This document shows positions 40,401 to 51,095 of a stretch of 64,000 nucleotides of DNA, piece by piece. Numbering within the stretch: the stretch's first letter is position 1; every line of letters begins with the position of its first letter. The notes under the pieces were generated by a model, which was given only the letters and a program-made list of their open reading frames with translations, did no database searches and was not told the origin of the DNA. The stretch comes from Agelaius tricolor (taxonomy: Eukaryota; Chordata; Aves; Passeriformes; Icteridae): NCBI GenBank assembly GCA_023055355.1, contig JALJCS010000002.1, forward strand, positions 85,089,001-85,153,000. Reading direction: 5' to 3'. The translations under genes and the position numbers were made by a program.

Positions 40401-41133
40401 GCTGTTTCAAGTAGTTGTAAGACATTTTGTATTTGATTATCATCTAGAGGCTGTTAATTTGGCCCCATTTCTCCTTTCTGAGCTTTCACAGCTCATAAAA
40501 AGTCAGGTTGATTTTTACACCAACTAGATAGTCCACTGATTCACCAGTCAGTCATGGCAAGACTCACTCCCTTTTGGTTCCCTAGAAAATAATCTCCCTG
40601 CTTATCTGCCAGTAAAGATTATACTGCCCCACTGCAGTTTAGTGAGGTAAGCAGTATCTACCTGCCGGTTTTAGAGGACTGCAGAGAGAGAAAGCAACAC
40701 AGAAGGGTGTCCATGCAGTGCTGATATCATTGCTGATGAAGGCAGCTTGTGTGCTTGCAGCAAGAGAGTGATATACAGGTGAAAGGCTCCTTTTCTCACT
40801 GTGCACCTTCTTTCCTTCCTTTAGCTGATGATTCTCACCAGTTGAGATAGATTTATTTTTTTCCACATAGAAGTGGTGAAGAGGACAAGAGGTAACAAGG
40901 AACTGAGAGAAAGAATGAAAAAAAAAATAAATCTAGCAGGTGTTATGCAAATCCCATATCTGTAAAATACAATTCTTCCAATTTAATAGAGTCTCTCTTT
41001 TCTTTTTAACAGATGCCCTAAAATGGGCTGTAGCCATGTTGATGTAAAAGGATCAGATCTTGTACGAGATGATATACTTAGAAGACTGATTGACAGTCAG
41101 AAAAAACAAAGCTGGTCAACCCAGGACACGTGA
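37320..41133 (+). CDS. NSMCE2: NSMCE2 (MMS21/NSE2), C-terminal part: SUMO E3 ligase subunit of SMC5/6
   Basis: The last three coding exons join as 37320-37405, 37737-37843 and 41013-41133 and encode the final 104 residues. The family protein docks on the SMC5 arm of the nuclear SMC5/6 complex and transfers SUMO to substrates during recombination repair and telomere maintenance. The joined product reads DEDLAVTRSQMNFICPIT, then VCGHIYEEDAI, then CPKMGCSH. This is the SP-RING with its C-H-C-C zinc ligands (Cys and His of VCGH, Cys of CPKMG, Cys of GCSH). All introns have GT..AG borders and the reading phase is kept (phase 1 into the first exon, 0, then 2). The start and the SMC5-binding helices are upstream of the window. 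The last ~18 residues (LRRLIDSQKKQSWSTQDT) differ from the human basic tail. TRIB1 follows on the same strand, as in human. The identification is near certain; the first exon's 5' edge is slightly less sure. Confidence 0.97.
37406..37736 (+). other. NSMCE2: NSMCE2 intron between the two SP-RING exons
   Basis: This 331-base intron has donor GTATGT and acceptor TTGCAG. It is AT-rich and I see no repeat or embedded gene in it. Confidence 0.93.
37737..37843 (+). CDS. NSMCE2: NSMCE2 exon: SP-RING core with Cys-His zinc ligands
   Basis: The acceptor is TGATTGCAG ending at 37736 and the donor is GTAAGC from 37844. The exon starts in phase 0 and reads VTMKRPVRNKVCGHIYEE, then DAILEMIQTQKQKKKKVR. The VCGH motif supplies a Cys and a His zinc ligand, and the following helix corresponds to the E2-facing helix of SP-RING ligases. 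The lysine-rich end matches the human RQKRKKK stretch. The last Arg codon is split across the next intron. Confidence 0.96.
39639..39678. repeat. Inverted repeat: 14-bp perfect arms, 12-base loop
   Basis: AAAACCCATCATCT (39639-39652) is matched by AGATGATGGGTTTT (39665-39678). The loop is 12 bases. It lies in the last NSMCE2 intron. Confidence 0.9.
40110..40235 (-). repeat. MIR-like fossil in the NSMCE2 last intron
   Basis: GGTGATAAATGGGAAAACTG, then AGGCACAGAGCAATTAAATGAC, is the reverse complement of the MIR core ('GTTAAGTGACTTGCCC ... CTGAGGCACAGAG' order). The later bases, CTGTGGACGAATCTGGAG, fit the next block of the core. Confidence 0.6.
41013..41133 (+). CDS. NSMCE2: NSMCE2 last coding exon: final zinc ligands, C-terminus and stop
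   Basis: A strong polypyrimidine tract and ACAG end at 41012. The exon completes the split Arg codon, then reads CPKMGCSHVDVKGSDLVRDD, ILRRLIDSQKKQ and SWSTQDT before TGA at 41131-41133. The Cys of CPKMG and the Cys of GCSH complete the zinc site. The family's LxxDxxLRRxI helix is intact. The end lacks the human His/Arg-rich tail. Confidence 0.96.
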
Positions 41134-41430
41134 GCTGGATATGCTACTGCCACAAAGAAAATTAAATTTGTTATTAAAGGTCTTGTGAGATAAGTTGCTG
41201 ATTCTAAATAGGTTGTATAACTCATTGTTATTTGTTAAGTGTTTCATTTATAGGTAAATCATTGTTAAATGTTTTATTTATAGCCAAAGTTGAAGGTCTC
41301 TGCTGTAACTGAAAGCATTTTTTAAACTTAGGAATATAAGGAACTCCAGTTAAACTTGTTTGGGTTTTTTCTACCTTCCTGAATTTCTAAAAGCTTGCAT
41401 TTGGTAAATAAAGTATGTTTTGCAGCATTT
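41134..41430 (+). other. NSMCE2: NSMCE2 3'UTR
   Basis: This short AT-rich 3'UTR runs from the TGA to a canonical AATAAA at 41407-41412. The cleavage site is inferred to be 15-20 bases after the signal, because no transcript is visible. It holds an imperfect direct duplication (41222-41253 and 41259-41283), both copies built on TCATTGTTA...TTATTTATAG-like sequence. Confidence 0.75.
41407..41412 (+). promoter_or_regulatory. NSMCE2: Polyadenylation signal AATAAA of NSMCE2
   Basis: A canonical AATAAA lies 274 bases after the stop codon, followed by T/GT-rich sequence (GTATGTTTTG, then CTTTTCAGTGTG). This layout fits a functional cleavage site. Confidence 0.75.
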
Positions 41431-44400
41431 AAACTTCCTTTTCAGTGTGCTAGTTTCTTCAGCATATTAGCGATGCAGATCCTGCTAGCATGTAACAATG
41501 AGTGCTTTGCTCTGTGTTGCAGGTAGTTCTGTTACTGTCTCTGTAACTACTGGGCATGGTTGGAGTAGGGCACTTTCACCAAGGATTTTCAGTGCTTGGG
41601 ACCATGCCCATGTTGTAACACAAACCTTGGAGATGAATTTGCAGAAAGTGTTGCACACTTATACCTTGTTTGTGGCCACAGAACAACCACTCAGCTTTAA
41701 GGATTTGGCCTTGTTTTTCATAATTTTGAACTCTCTGCCCTGACTTAGGTTTTTCTTTTGAAATTCAGAAGCATTTAATACAGGCTCTTTTCATTTGGGA
41801 GTCCCAGAAGGCTTTACCTTAATGTTGTAGGCTAGAAGACTACAATTATTTACAGAGGTATTCCAATAACTAAATTTCAGATAGTACAAATATATTGTAA
41901 CCATATGCCTTGGATCGAAAAACAGTTAATCTTTTTGTATAAGCTTCAGATATCTATGCTTTTGGGCACAGATCCAGAAAAGAACTTAAACTTTGTGACA
42001 CTATTTATTACCTGAATTGATCTGAACACATCAGACAGATGAGGCATATATATACATGAGTTAGAAATAGCCATAGGTAAAAGAAGCTGCCTTGGCAGTC
42101 AGATGACAATTATCTCTTGGCATATGTGAGCAGAAAATACAGGTTTCTTTGAGCTTTGGGATCCTTAGTGGGCTAGATGTAATTTTTCTGAATTTACAAT
42201 CTGACATTTAATGTAAAATGTAGCTGAGGTACCCATGTGCTAAGGTTTTCACTCTGGGTTACTGTTTGCTAACAGCTCTCCTTTCATAGACCATTATTAA
42301 CCCCAATTGCACTTAAGAGCACAAACCACTTCAAACTGAAAATTGTTATTTTGTAATTGAAGAATATTAATCTGCAAGCTGATTTCATAGCTGAAAAAGA
42401 GAACTGAACCATTATTACTTGTACTGGGCTTTTGTGTTCAAAACACTTCATGGGAATTGGCTGGCTAATTTTCATTATGTGGTCTAACCCCCAAGGTCCA
42501 TCCTTTCCCAACTCTGCAGTGAGCGTGGGTGCTTCTGCCATGGAATCCCAGCTGAAATAACTAAAAAGGGACTGGGGGGTGGTTGAGCAGTATGTACCTG
42601 TTTGTATTTTTATGTGTAAAATCTGGTCCCTTTTAAAATACCTCAGGGCTCAAACCTATAGTTTTTAAGGTGGGTCACCATTTTTCAGTTAAATACCACA
42701 AGGGAGGATGTTAACAATAGCATTTTTCAAAAAAAAAAAAAAAACAAAACTGGAAGGGGGAGGGAATGTCCTTTTTGTTTCATCTTTAAGTTTGTGGCTA
42801 AATTTATTTTTGAACCATTTCTAAGCAGAATAGTCAGAAACAGAAACTTGCATTGGTTAAACAAGCTCTGCAGTTTCTGGCAGAGGTGCATTAAGATTGT
42901 CCTCTTGGACCTAAATCAATCCCTAGAGACAATCAGCCTCCCAAGTTTTCACATGCAAAGATGTACATACATTTTCCATGGCCACAAAAAAGTGCTGCAC
43001 CTCAAATTTACCTTGTGTTGGTGTCTGAGTGTGCCTTCCAATAACACATAACATTATAAATGGTAAATTATACCCAGATTCCTACCAACAAACTGGTGGC
43101 AGCAGGTTTGGTTTGCTACCTGTGGCATTTGTACCAGTATAGCCTTGGATTGCTGCAGTTCCTGATATGGTTCATTGCCCTCATGTTCCAGTGACTAATG
43201 CTGTGAGGGAGATTGCTGCCTTGGTTACACCTTGTTGTCCTGCATGAAAAAGGCTTGACCCATCACAGTGCTGCACTCAGCCTCTGTTAGCTAATCCACA
43301 GGTAATAAGGTGGACTGCTTGCTTAAGATGATGCAGCTGGGAGAAAAAAACCAAACAAATCTGAAGCAACACTTTAAATGAAAAGAACGAATAGTCAAAC
43401 AGTCACTTATGGCCACTCCAAGAGGAAAGGTATTTTTGGATGTTCATATTCCTGCTTCAAACTACATCATCTTCCTTCTCTCCTTTGCTAGCCTGAGCCA
43501 GGCAGTGTCAGTGAATCAGAGAATCTGAACAGCAAGTGAAGTTCTGAAATCTTTCTTGGTTTCACCTGAAAGAAATGGACTGATTTTTGGCAGCACTGGC
43601 CCGCCTAGCTTTAGTAACAATCACATCTGAGGTGAATAGGCATGTGTATTTAAATAGAGGTAGGTTTCTTTCTTTTATCAGCAGAGATGCCTCTTTTAAA
43701 ATACGGCCATGTTATCCAGAAAAAGACAGATACTTGTTCACTTGTGCCAGTGTTGCTGGTGAGATTACTTGAGTCCCGTTAGAATCAGTGATACACCACA
43801 CAGATTCAAGTGCTAGAATAAACTGTCTGCGTTTACCAAAATCAATGAAGTTTTCACCAAAATGTTTGGCATTTCTGAATTTAAACTATATCATAGCACC
43901 CAAGGAATCCTAGTATCTTGAATGGTATTTTTTTTTCTTTGAACCTGGAACTTGAGCTATCCTGTTGATTTTGTCATGGCCGGTTCTCTCCTGTTGGTTC
44001 TTAAAGTAATTTTCCTCCTTAAATTGAAAGATTCCAGGGTTGGCCATCATTGCAGCATCCATTGCAGCTGGCTCTTAACTAGGTGGAAGGACAGACTGAC
44101 CGTGGCAGCTGGGGAAGGCTTCTGTGCTTGTCAGCTCACCTGGTGCAAGATACAAACCACTACTGATTCACTGGGGTGGCTGCAGTTAATGGCAGCTCTT
44201 TGCTCCTTCATTTGCAAAGTTCAGGGTTTGTTGTGCAGTTGTGATCTCTCTGTTCCCACGTGTCCCACATTCCCCCTAAACTCCACTCTGGGAAGAAGTA
44301 GCTTGAAAGAGTTAAAGAATAAAAATAAGTGCCTGTGATGAATAAGCTGTATGATCTGTATGATTCACATAGTGGAAACTCAACAGCAGTTAAACCTTCA

Positions 44401-47400
44401 AATCTTAATCTGCTTTGGCTATAAGATATCATATGTAAACAGGCATATGTTAACAGTTCACAGGGTAATTTGTGTCTCATTGTCTGACGTCAGAAATTTT
44501 GCAATGATATTTTTAAAAAGAAATTCAGAGGTCAGGTGTTTGTTTTTTATTTTCTTTTTCCCATAAGGTGTGCTTTACAAATGCAGCAAACCTCAGGGTA
44601 GCTGGGAAGGATCTGTCACTAAAAACTGGAGAGAATCTGTCTCTGCTAGAGAAGTTCCATGTAGTATTTTGGAGGATTAAAGAAATGTCTAGGCAAATAG
44701 TGAATTAAAGGCAAGAGAGATCCACATACAACAGCTTTCAGTGGTACCCTGAGGCACAAGCCATTAACACTTGCTCACTTAAGCTTGCTCTCTCACTTGA
44801 ACAGATTCTTCCATTTTACAACTAGAGAGTCTGAAGTTTTCAAATCAGTGAAGCCATATAAAGATAAAAACTAATCAGGCAGGCATCTCATGGAAGATTT
44901 AGCACACTTGTGCTAAAAGGAGTGCACATTCCTCTGAATCAAGGACATATTCATCATTACTGCTCTGGAGCTGTGATCTTATTCATTCTAGAAGAATCAA
45001 AAAGACTAAGTCAGTGCTCCCTTGAGAAATACCTGGAGCAAAAGCAGGGGCTGCAGGAAGTGATACTGATGACTCAACAGCCAAGGCCAACACACTGCCT
45101 TATTTTAGACAATGTCCTCTTGGATACTCATGTTTCCTCATGAGTGGCTGATGACAAAGGTCTTACCTACCTGTGGTCACAAGTACCTCATGACATTTTT
45201 CTCAAGAATAGCTCCAGTATTGTGGCCAGAATCTCTAGCTTAGAATTCACTGTGCAACTTTATTAAGTTTCATTGCCATTTCAAGTGAATCTTCCCTAAA
45301 AATCTTCATATATGGATCCTGCTGTGTCCATTAACTAAACATTTGCCTAATGGATAGTGCTTTATTATACAGTGAAGAAGATGCACTTAGAAAAGGGCTT
45401 CCTGGAATGGAAAATGTAAGAATATCCCAAGGACAGGTCTTTCTTTCTGTTAGTACAGTCAAAGCCTTAAGCTGATGGCTCCTCACTACAGGTACTGATG
45501 GCAAATTCCAGGTCATCCATAAATAATAATTTTTTTGCTGGTCATAAAGTACTTATTGTTAATACATAATATTTCAAACACCTGACGTGGTCACAGAATG
45601 CTCAGAGGAGAATCCTGTGTGTAGGTGCCAGCAGATTCTAGGCTCCCAGCCAGTAACTATAAAGAGCAAAAACATTAGATTGATTGTTAAGCAAGTAAAA
45701 TTCTGGAATGGGTGTACATCATCCAGTAGATACCCATGTGTGTGCTTAGCCTCTTGATGCGTGAATAATCGCAGTGACTTGACAGGACTGCAGCAGTATG
45801 CAGAAAACACTGTGTGTTTCATCATTTCAAAGCACTGCAGAAAAGGCTGTGGTGGGCTGAGAAGAGAGCCTGCCTCTCTTGCTTGTTCTGATGTTAGTCC
45901 AGACCCAAAGACAGAGCCCGAAAGCACGCACATGAATTGAATTGCATGGGAAGCTTACCAAAGGAAGTGTTTGCTTGTAAACTCAGTATGAATAGGATCT
46001 TCTCTGACCGCAAGGGAAACGGAGACACTCATTCACTGTCCGCTTGTGCAATCGACTTCTGAAGTAAAAACAGGATTTGAGGTCTAAAACCTGAACCTTC
46101 ACACGTCTTCCAGGCAACAGAAGAAGCCTTCATGCTCTCCAGTTAGCAAAGGAACAAAGTCAGGAGGTGCTGCTCATAAGACTCCTTGGATTTGTTAACA
46201 ACAGGCTTATCAAAAGGGAATCATTGAGAGTTCTGAGCTACAGCAGCCCTGAGAGCAGCTTTTGTGTGGGCTTGAGGGGAGACATCTGAACACCATTACA
46301 CTGCACTGCTTTTGATGTCACTACGTGCTCATCATGTGTTTTATATCTCAGCGGTGAATCTGCCGCCAAGTTCCACAGTGTCTGAGGATGGCTGTGGGTT
46401 ATCACAGATGCTGCTCTGCTATAAAAAACATCACTTTCAGTTCTTTATCACCTGGCCATACGACTACTCTTTGAGCCCCATCTGTGCAGGGTAATTCTGT
46501 ACACCATTAGATTATAGATGACATGCTGGTTTTAAATTGTTGGCTTTCAATCTGGCAGTAGTTTAATTTTCATTACATGGTTTGAGATAACTTTTAAAAT
46601 AAAGATACTGATTTTTCATCGATTACCAATAGTTTAATATTAGCCAAAATATTTGTGTTCCTTGCCTCTGTCATCCAGTAACTAAAATAAGGACCTTTTC
46701 ATTTTTTTCTGTGACAAGCAGCCAGTTTATTTATAAGTGCCCTAATCTAATAGAGATTTATTCTGTGTGTCCCATGAGACATACTGTCAAAGTTACCAGA
46801 CCTGTCCCAAGCACTTGGGAAGTGGGGAGATGGTTACACAATTCTCATTGCCTCTGGCTGCTCTAGTTATAGAGATAAAGGGTCAGAGAACTGGAGCAAC
46901 AGTGATAATTTTGTGAGCATCTAAGGAAAAGCAGCTGCTCAGGTGAGTGTAAGCACTGGCTGAGGGCAAGGCAGGTAGATGCTTGAAAACCATGTAACAA
47001 AAATTCCCTAAAATAAAATAAGAGGAATGGGAGGATCAATGCCTGAGCACCAGGAATTCTGGATTTTTCAGTCTTCATCTCACAGATGCACTAAGCTGCT
47101 TGTCTGTTTCAAAAAAGAGAAAAAATATATCAAGAGCAATATTCACCTTGTCATAGTTCTGGCAAATCTGTGCTGGATAAGACCCCTCCCTCTGCTAGGA
47201 CGTGCCCATTCCGTGATACACATCCCATAGGCTCTTTTTTCTGCTGCAGTCCCAGATCCTTGCCTAGCAGTTGGGACTCCAGAAGTGAGGAGACAGCCAG
47301 CAGTCCTGCTTGCTTTGACTGGCCTTTTCCAAGGCAGGATCTACTTTTTGTAACGATTTTGCAATGTCCTTTGACTGAGAGCTCCTCAGACTTTAGTAGT

Positions 47401-50400
47401 GTTGGGAAGGTGCCTGTTGCACACTGTTATCCTTTGCCAAGCATGAAGCCTACTGAACTCTACTTCCAAAGGTCATCCCTGCCCACCTCACAGGTACCAA
47501 GTCCCTTTGGAACATCTGAGTGTTGGTTCCTGTTCTATTCTGCTGGCTCACAGCAGTTTATTTTTTCTGGCACTTGGATAGCAGGACTTATCCACAGAGT
47601 CAAAATGTTTTATCCCAGCATTAGGTCTATAATTGTGCACTGATGTGTGCTCCACAATGATTTTCAGTGCTGTTCACTGGAGATGTGTAACATTGCCCTG
47701 GTTCATTTTGAAGAGCTGTAAAGCCATTCAGGCTCAAATTCACCACAGGAAAAACTGGGAATTACTATGACAGGATTCATCATACATGCTAAGCAGGTAG
47801 AGCCTGAAAAGTCTTTTTTTGGGAAGGGGGAGATGGAATGATGAAGGTTTACACAGGGAATAGAAGGAAGACCCCAAAAGATGGCTTTTGATTTCAGGAG
47901 GAGACTAGTGCAGGAGATAAGCCTGCATGCTTAAAAGCCAGTGGTGTGATGGCAACAAACACAAGGCTGCTGTGTCAAGTGTGGTAGCTCCATTTTCTGC
48001 AAAAATCTTATAATACTGAAATGTTGCAACAGTTTTTCACAAATCTCTTCCTGGAATTCCTCCTGTTCTCAGCACTGGTTCCTTACCACACCAGGGCTGC
48101 ATGCAAGCACTGGCAGAGATGGGTAAGGAGGACAAGTTTCAGCCCTTTGAGAAAGAGCAAAAGAACATGCCATGCAGGTAGGTCATCAGACAATATCCTT
48201 GGCATCTCTTCTTTTTATTTTTTATATTTTTATTTTGGGCGTTGGCCAAAATTAGAAAAAACAGAAAAGCCAAAGTGGGAATCACTTCTCTGCTCTGCAT
48301 CTTGAAAGGAATTTGGTGGGGATGGAGGGGAGTCTGGATGTGGACCTTTTCCTATATTCTGTACCCAAAACATAATACTAATTTGAGTAATAAATGCTAC
48401 TATATGTTAAGCCATGGCATTAAGGTTTTGAGTACTGAAAGCATGCCAGGCATTTTAAAGAAGCAACAAAGGTTTCCTTCTGTCAAGAACTTCACCCATT
48501 TTTCAAAGACCTGGGAGATTTAAGCTTTGGTTTGTCTCAGTCACATGTAGACAGTCAACTATAGTTCAGTATATACAGTCAGCTAGAAGAGGGCACCCAC
48601 CAGTGCTTCTGGGATGAATGCCCCAGGGGTTATCTTTTCCTGGCCTTTGGAGACTGCACACCCAGTTTTAGGGCTCCAGTTAGCAGAGACAGACATACAG
48701 AGCATGAAATTGCTGGAATCCCTGTGAGGAAAGGCTGCCCAGGCACCAGGAGAATGTGGCAGGACTGTGAAGTACAATGCTGTGTGTTCCTCTGCTCTCC
48801 TCACATGCCAGGTGGTTTTTGGGGGAGCCAGGATGACAAGAGGTGTTTTTTTCCCTTCCTCAGCACCAGTGGGTGCCATCCCCCGTTTGGCTGCAGTAGC
48901 TCAAACCAAGCACTGTGCTCAGGTGCCACTGTGTCCCCATGGTGTGGAGCTAGAGGTTTTAGATGGATGGGAGGCTGGGCAGATGAAGGATGCAGCTTCC
49001 AACAATGTATGGAGCAGATCCTCCGTGTGGCCCTTCTCCTCAGCAGGGACAGTGATCTGACACAGGAGCTGAGAGGGGGGATCTTTGTGAGGGTGGGAAC
49101 ACTGACACCTTCATTCCTGCTCACATTGCATCTCAGTTCTGAGAGAGCTACAGGGGACACCAGTACACACTACTAATGCCCATGAGAACCTTTATGCAGG
49201 TCCATTGCTCTTTTGTTTTTGTCTGCACCCTTCCCCTGTCGCCAAAGGTACTGATACCCTTCCCCCCTGCCCTGCACCTTGTGCTGTCTCAGATGTAGGA
49301 AGCAGCCCACACATGTGGCATCCTACCAGCTAAATTCACCCAGCAGCAGCAGCATTCCAATCATTAAACTTCCAGGAAGGGAAAAGTAAAACAAAAGGTC
49401 TGATAGATACTTGCATGTGTTTTACCTATGAGAGGAACCAAATAAAATAGTGTGCTTTGAGAGTTGTGGTGAATCACTCAGAAACAATCTGCAGGCATTA
49501 ACGGAATTTTATTTCTGAGGGAAAAAAAAAAAAAAAGAAAGAAATGCAGGCCCTGGGATATCCCTTTATGGCATATGCGTTTTATGTTTAAATGCATTAA
49601 TGGGACTGCTATGCTATGAGTCATCCCACACAAGAGTTTCATGTGTTTCTTAAAATACACTAGAAGTAGCTGAAGGCATGCATGAGTTTGCTGTGCAGTT
49701 ATCTATCAGGAATCTGAGCAAATACCTGCACACGTGGCATCACAGGCTTCAGAGCTGGGTGACCCATCCTCACTCAGCCCTCTCTGCCTCTTGTACAGAC
49801 CCGGGTTGGGGAAACCAAAACAGAGGAGGAGTTGATCCTACTGAATAACAAAATGCAGGGTCCCTGTGTTAATATTAGGGAAGCTTCAGCGCTAAATTAC
49901 AGAAAATTTGCATATATATAAACAGAAAACTAGAGTTTTCTTCTGAAGCATTCTTGTAAAAACTAAAGCTGTCTGCTTTTTTATCCCAGGGATGATCTGT
50001 TGTCTGGTTTTGTCTCTTTTTTTTTTTTTTCCTTTTCCATTTACTACCAGTACCGGCTGTAAGTCTATTTACAACTCCTTTAAAGCCATGCTGTTGAGCT
50101 GTGTGGAGCTCCTCTCAGTCTGCTCCTCGCAGGTCACTGCAGCTGCTGGCTGCTGCCTGGCTCTCCGAGCTATTCCTTTTTCGGACAGCAGATATAGTTT
50201 TAACATGGGAAACACCCAGTGCCAAGTATTTCTGATGGTGCACGTTACGTCTACGCGTATGAGTAAACGCTTATGCTCACTCAACAGCGCTGTGATGCAA
50301 ACCTTGGGGTGAGGGATTTAGTTATTTAGTTATTTAGGATTAGTGAAAAGTAACGACTGGGGCTGGGAATCTGCAATTGTATGAACAAGAAGATCCTGGA
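41431..50400. other. Spacer between NSMCE2 and TRIB1, no gene recognised
   Basis: About 9 kb lies between the NSMCE2 polyadenylation signal and the TRIB1 CpG island. Open frames of up to 157 codons (47170-47643 on +, 48724-49176 on +, 43952-44338 on +) overlap frames on the other strand and show no domain I know. I see no CR1 here, only homopolymers (42729-42744, 49522-49536). TRIB1 promoter-proximal elements probably lie in the last kilobase. An AP-1-type TGAGTCA is at 49617-49623 and a TATATAAA at 49915-49922, neither of proven use. Confidence 0.75.
42729..42744. repeat. Poly-A run (A16)
   Basis: Sixteen A are followed by CAAAAC. No retroelement body is recognised next to it. Confidence 0.75.
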
Positions 50401-50693
50401 AAGGAAGGTGGCCTCGCTTTCTCGACACAATTATTTAAGGTCGGGGGGGGGGGGGTCCCCGCCGCCCCGCCCGGCCCCTTCAAGTCCCGCAGCGACTCCG
50501 CCGCCGCCCCGCCCGGCTGCACGGCGGGCCCGGGGCGCGGAGAGCAGCGGGCGGAGCGGAGCAGGCGTGTCCCAGCCTCCCTCCTCCCATTTCCCCGTGC
50601 GTCAGGGCCGGGAGGAGGAGGAGAATCACCTTTTTTTTTTTTAATTTTTTTTTTTTAAAGCCTCTAACTACTTTAGCGCGGACTCGGCAGCAG

Positions 50694-50765
50694 ATGGTGG
50701 ACACGGCCCGAGGTTTCGGCGGGGAGAGCGAAGGGATGCGCCCAGCGCGCAGCGCCCGCCTGTAG
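50694..50765 (+). promoter_or_regulatory. TRIB1: uORF in the TRIB1 leader, in frame with the main ORF
   Basis: ATG at 50694 opens a 23-codon frame (MVDTARGFGGESEG, then MRPARSARL) ending in TAG at 50763-50765. A second in-frame ATG is at 50736. Both are in frame with the main ATG at 50790, eight codons beyond the TAG. The MRPARSAR end resembles the MRVGPVRSA start of human TRIB1, but here it is cut off from the protein by the stop. It may limit initiation at the main ATG. Confidence 0.6.
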
Positions 50766-50789
50766 CTCCGCGCCCGCTCCGCTCCCCCC

Positions 50790-51095
50790 ATGAGCCGCCC
50801 CGCGTCCCTGCTGCCGGCCGCCCGCTGCCGCAGCGCCCCGGCCAAGCGCCTCCAGCCCCTGCACGACGGCCCCGCCGAGGAAGCGCCGGCCGCCAAGTGC
50901 CCTCGGCTCGCCGAATGCGGCCCCCCGGACTGCCTGAGCGCTCCCGGCTCGCCGTGTGCCCCCGCTTCTCCCGCCGGCGGCGGCGGCGCGGCGGGTCCCA
51001 GCCTGATCGCCTCGTACCTGCTGCTGCCGCTGGCCGAGCGGGAGCAGGTGTCCCGGGCGCTGAGCGTCAGCTCGGGCCGGGAGCTGCGCTGCAAG
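50790..51095 (+). CDS. TRIB1: TRIB1 exon 1: N-terminal region to the GRELRCK strand
   Basis: The exon has 102 codons and ends in phase 0 at GAGCTGCGCTGCAAG, with donor GTGAGC at 51096. It holds the low-complexity, proline-rich N-terminus (with a GGGGAAGP tract) and [16 protein letters not shown], which matches human TRIB1 almost residue for residue. The first ~30 residues differ from human apart from PAKRL. GC content is very high, so open frames exist on the opposite strand. Those are shadows. Confidence 0.97.

Larger units (their letters stand above)
37844..41012 (+). other. NSMCE2: NSMCE2 last intron
   Basis: This 3.2 kb intron has donor GTAAGC and acceptor TTTTTAACAG. It contains a 14-bp perfect stem at 39639-39678 and a MIR-like fossil at about 40110-40235. 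Overlapping open frames on both strands at 39549-40170 (166 codons on -, 141 on +) show no recognisable domain and sit in a GC-richer patch. Confidence 0.92.

Noticed and set aside
47170..47643. 157-codon + frame between NSMCE2 and TRIB1
   Set aside because: The composition is irregular, it resembles no protein I know, and it lacks a clear promoter or polyadenylation context. Chance is the simpler reading.
48724..49176. 150-codon + frame with a 119-codon - frame over the same bases
   Set aside because: Shared openness on both strands and no domain point to chance.
49915..49922. TATATAAA as the TRIB1 TATA box
   Set aside because: It lies about 870 bases before the ATG in AT-rich DNA and outside the CpG island. 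It could be used only if the leader were unusually long, and nothing else supports it.
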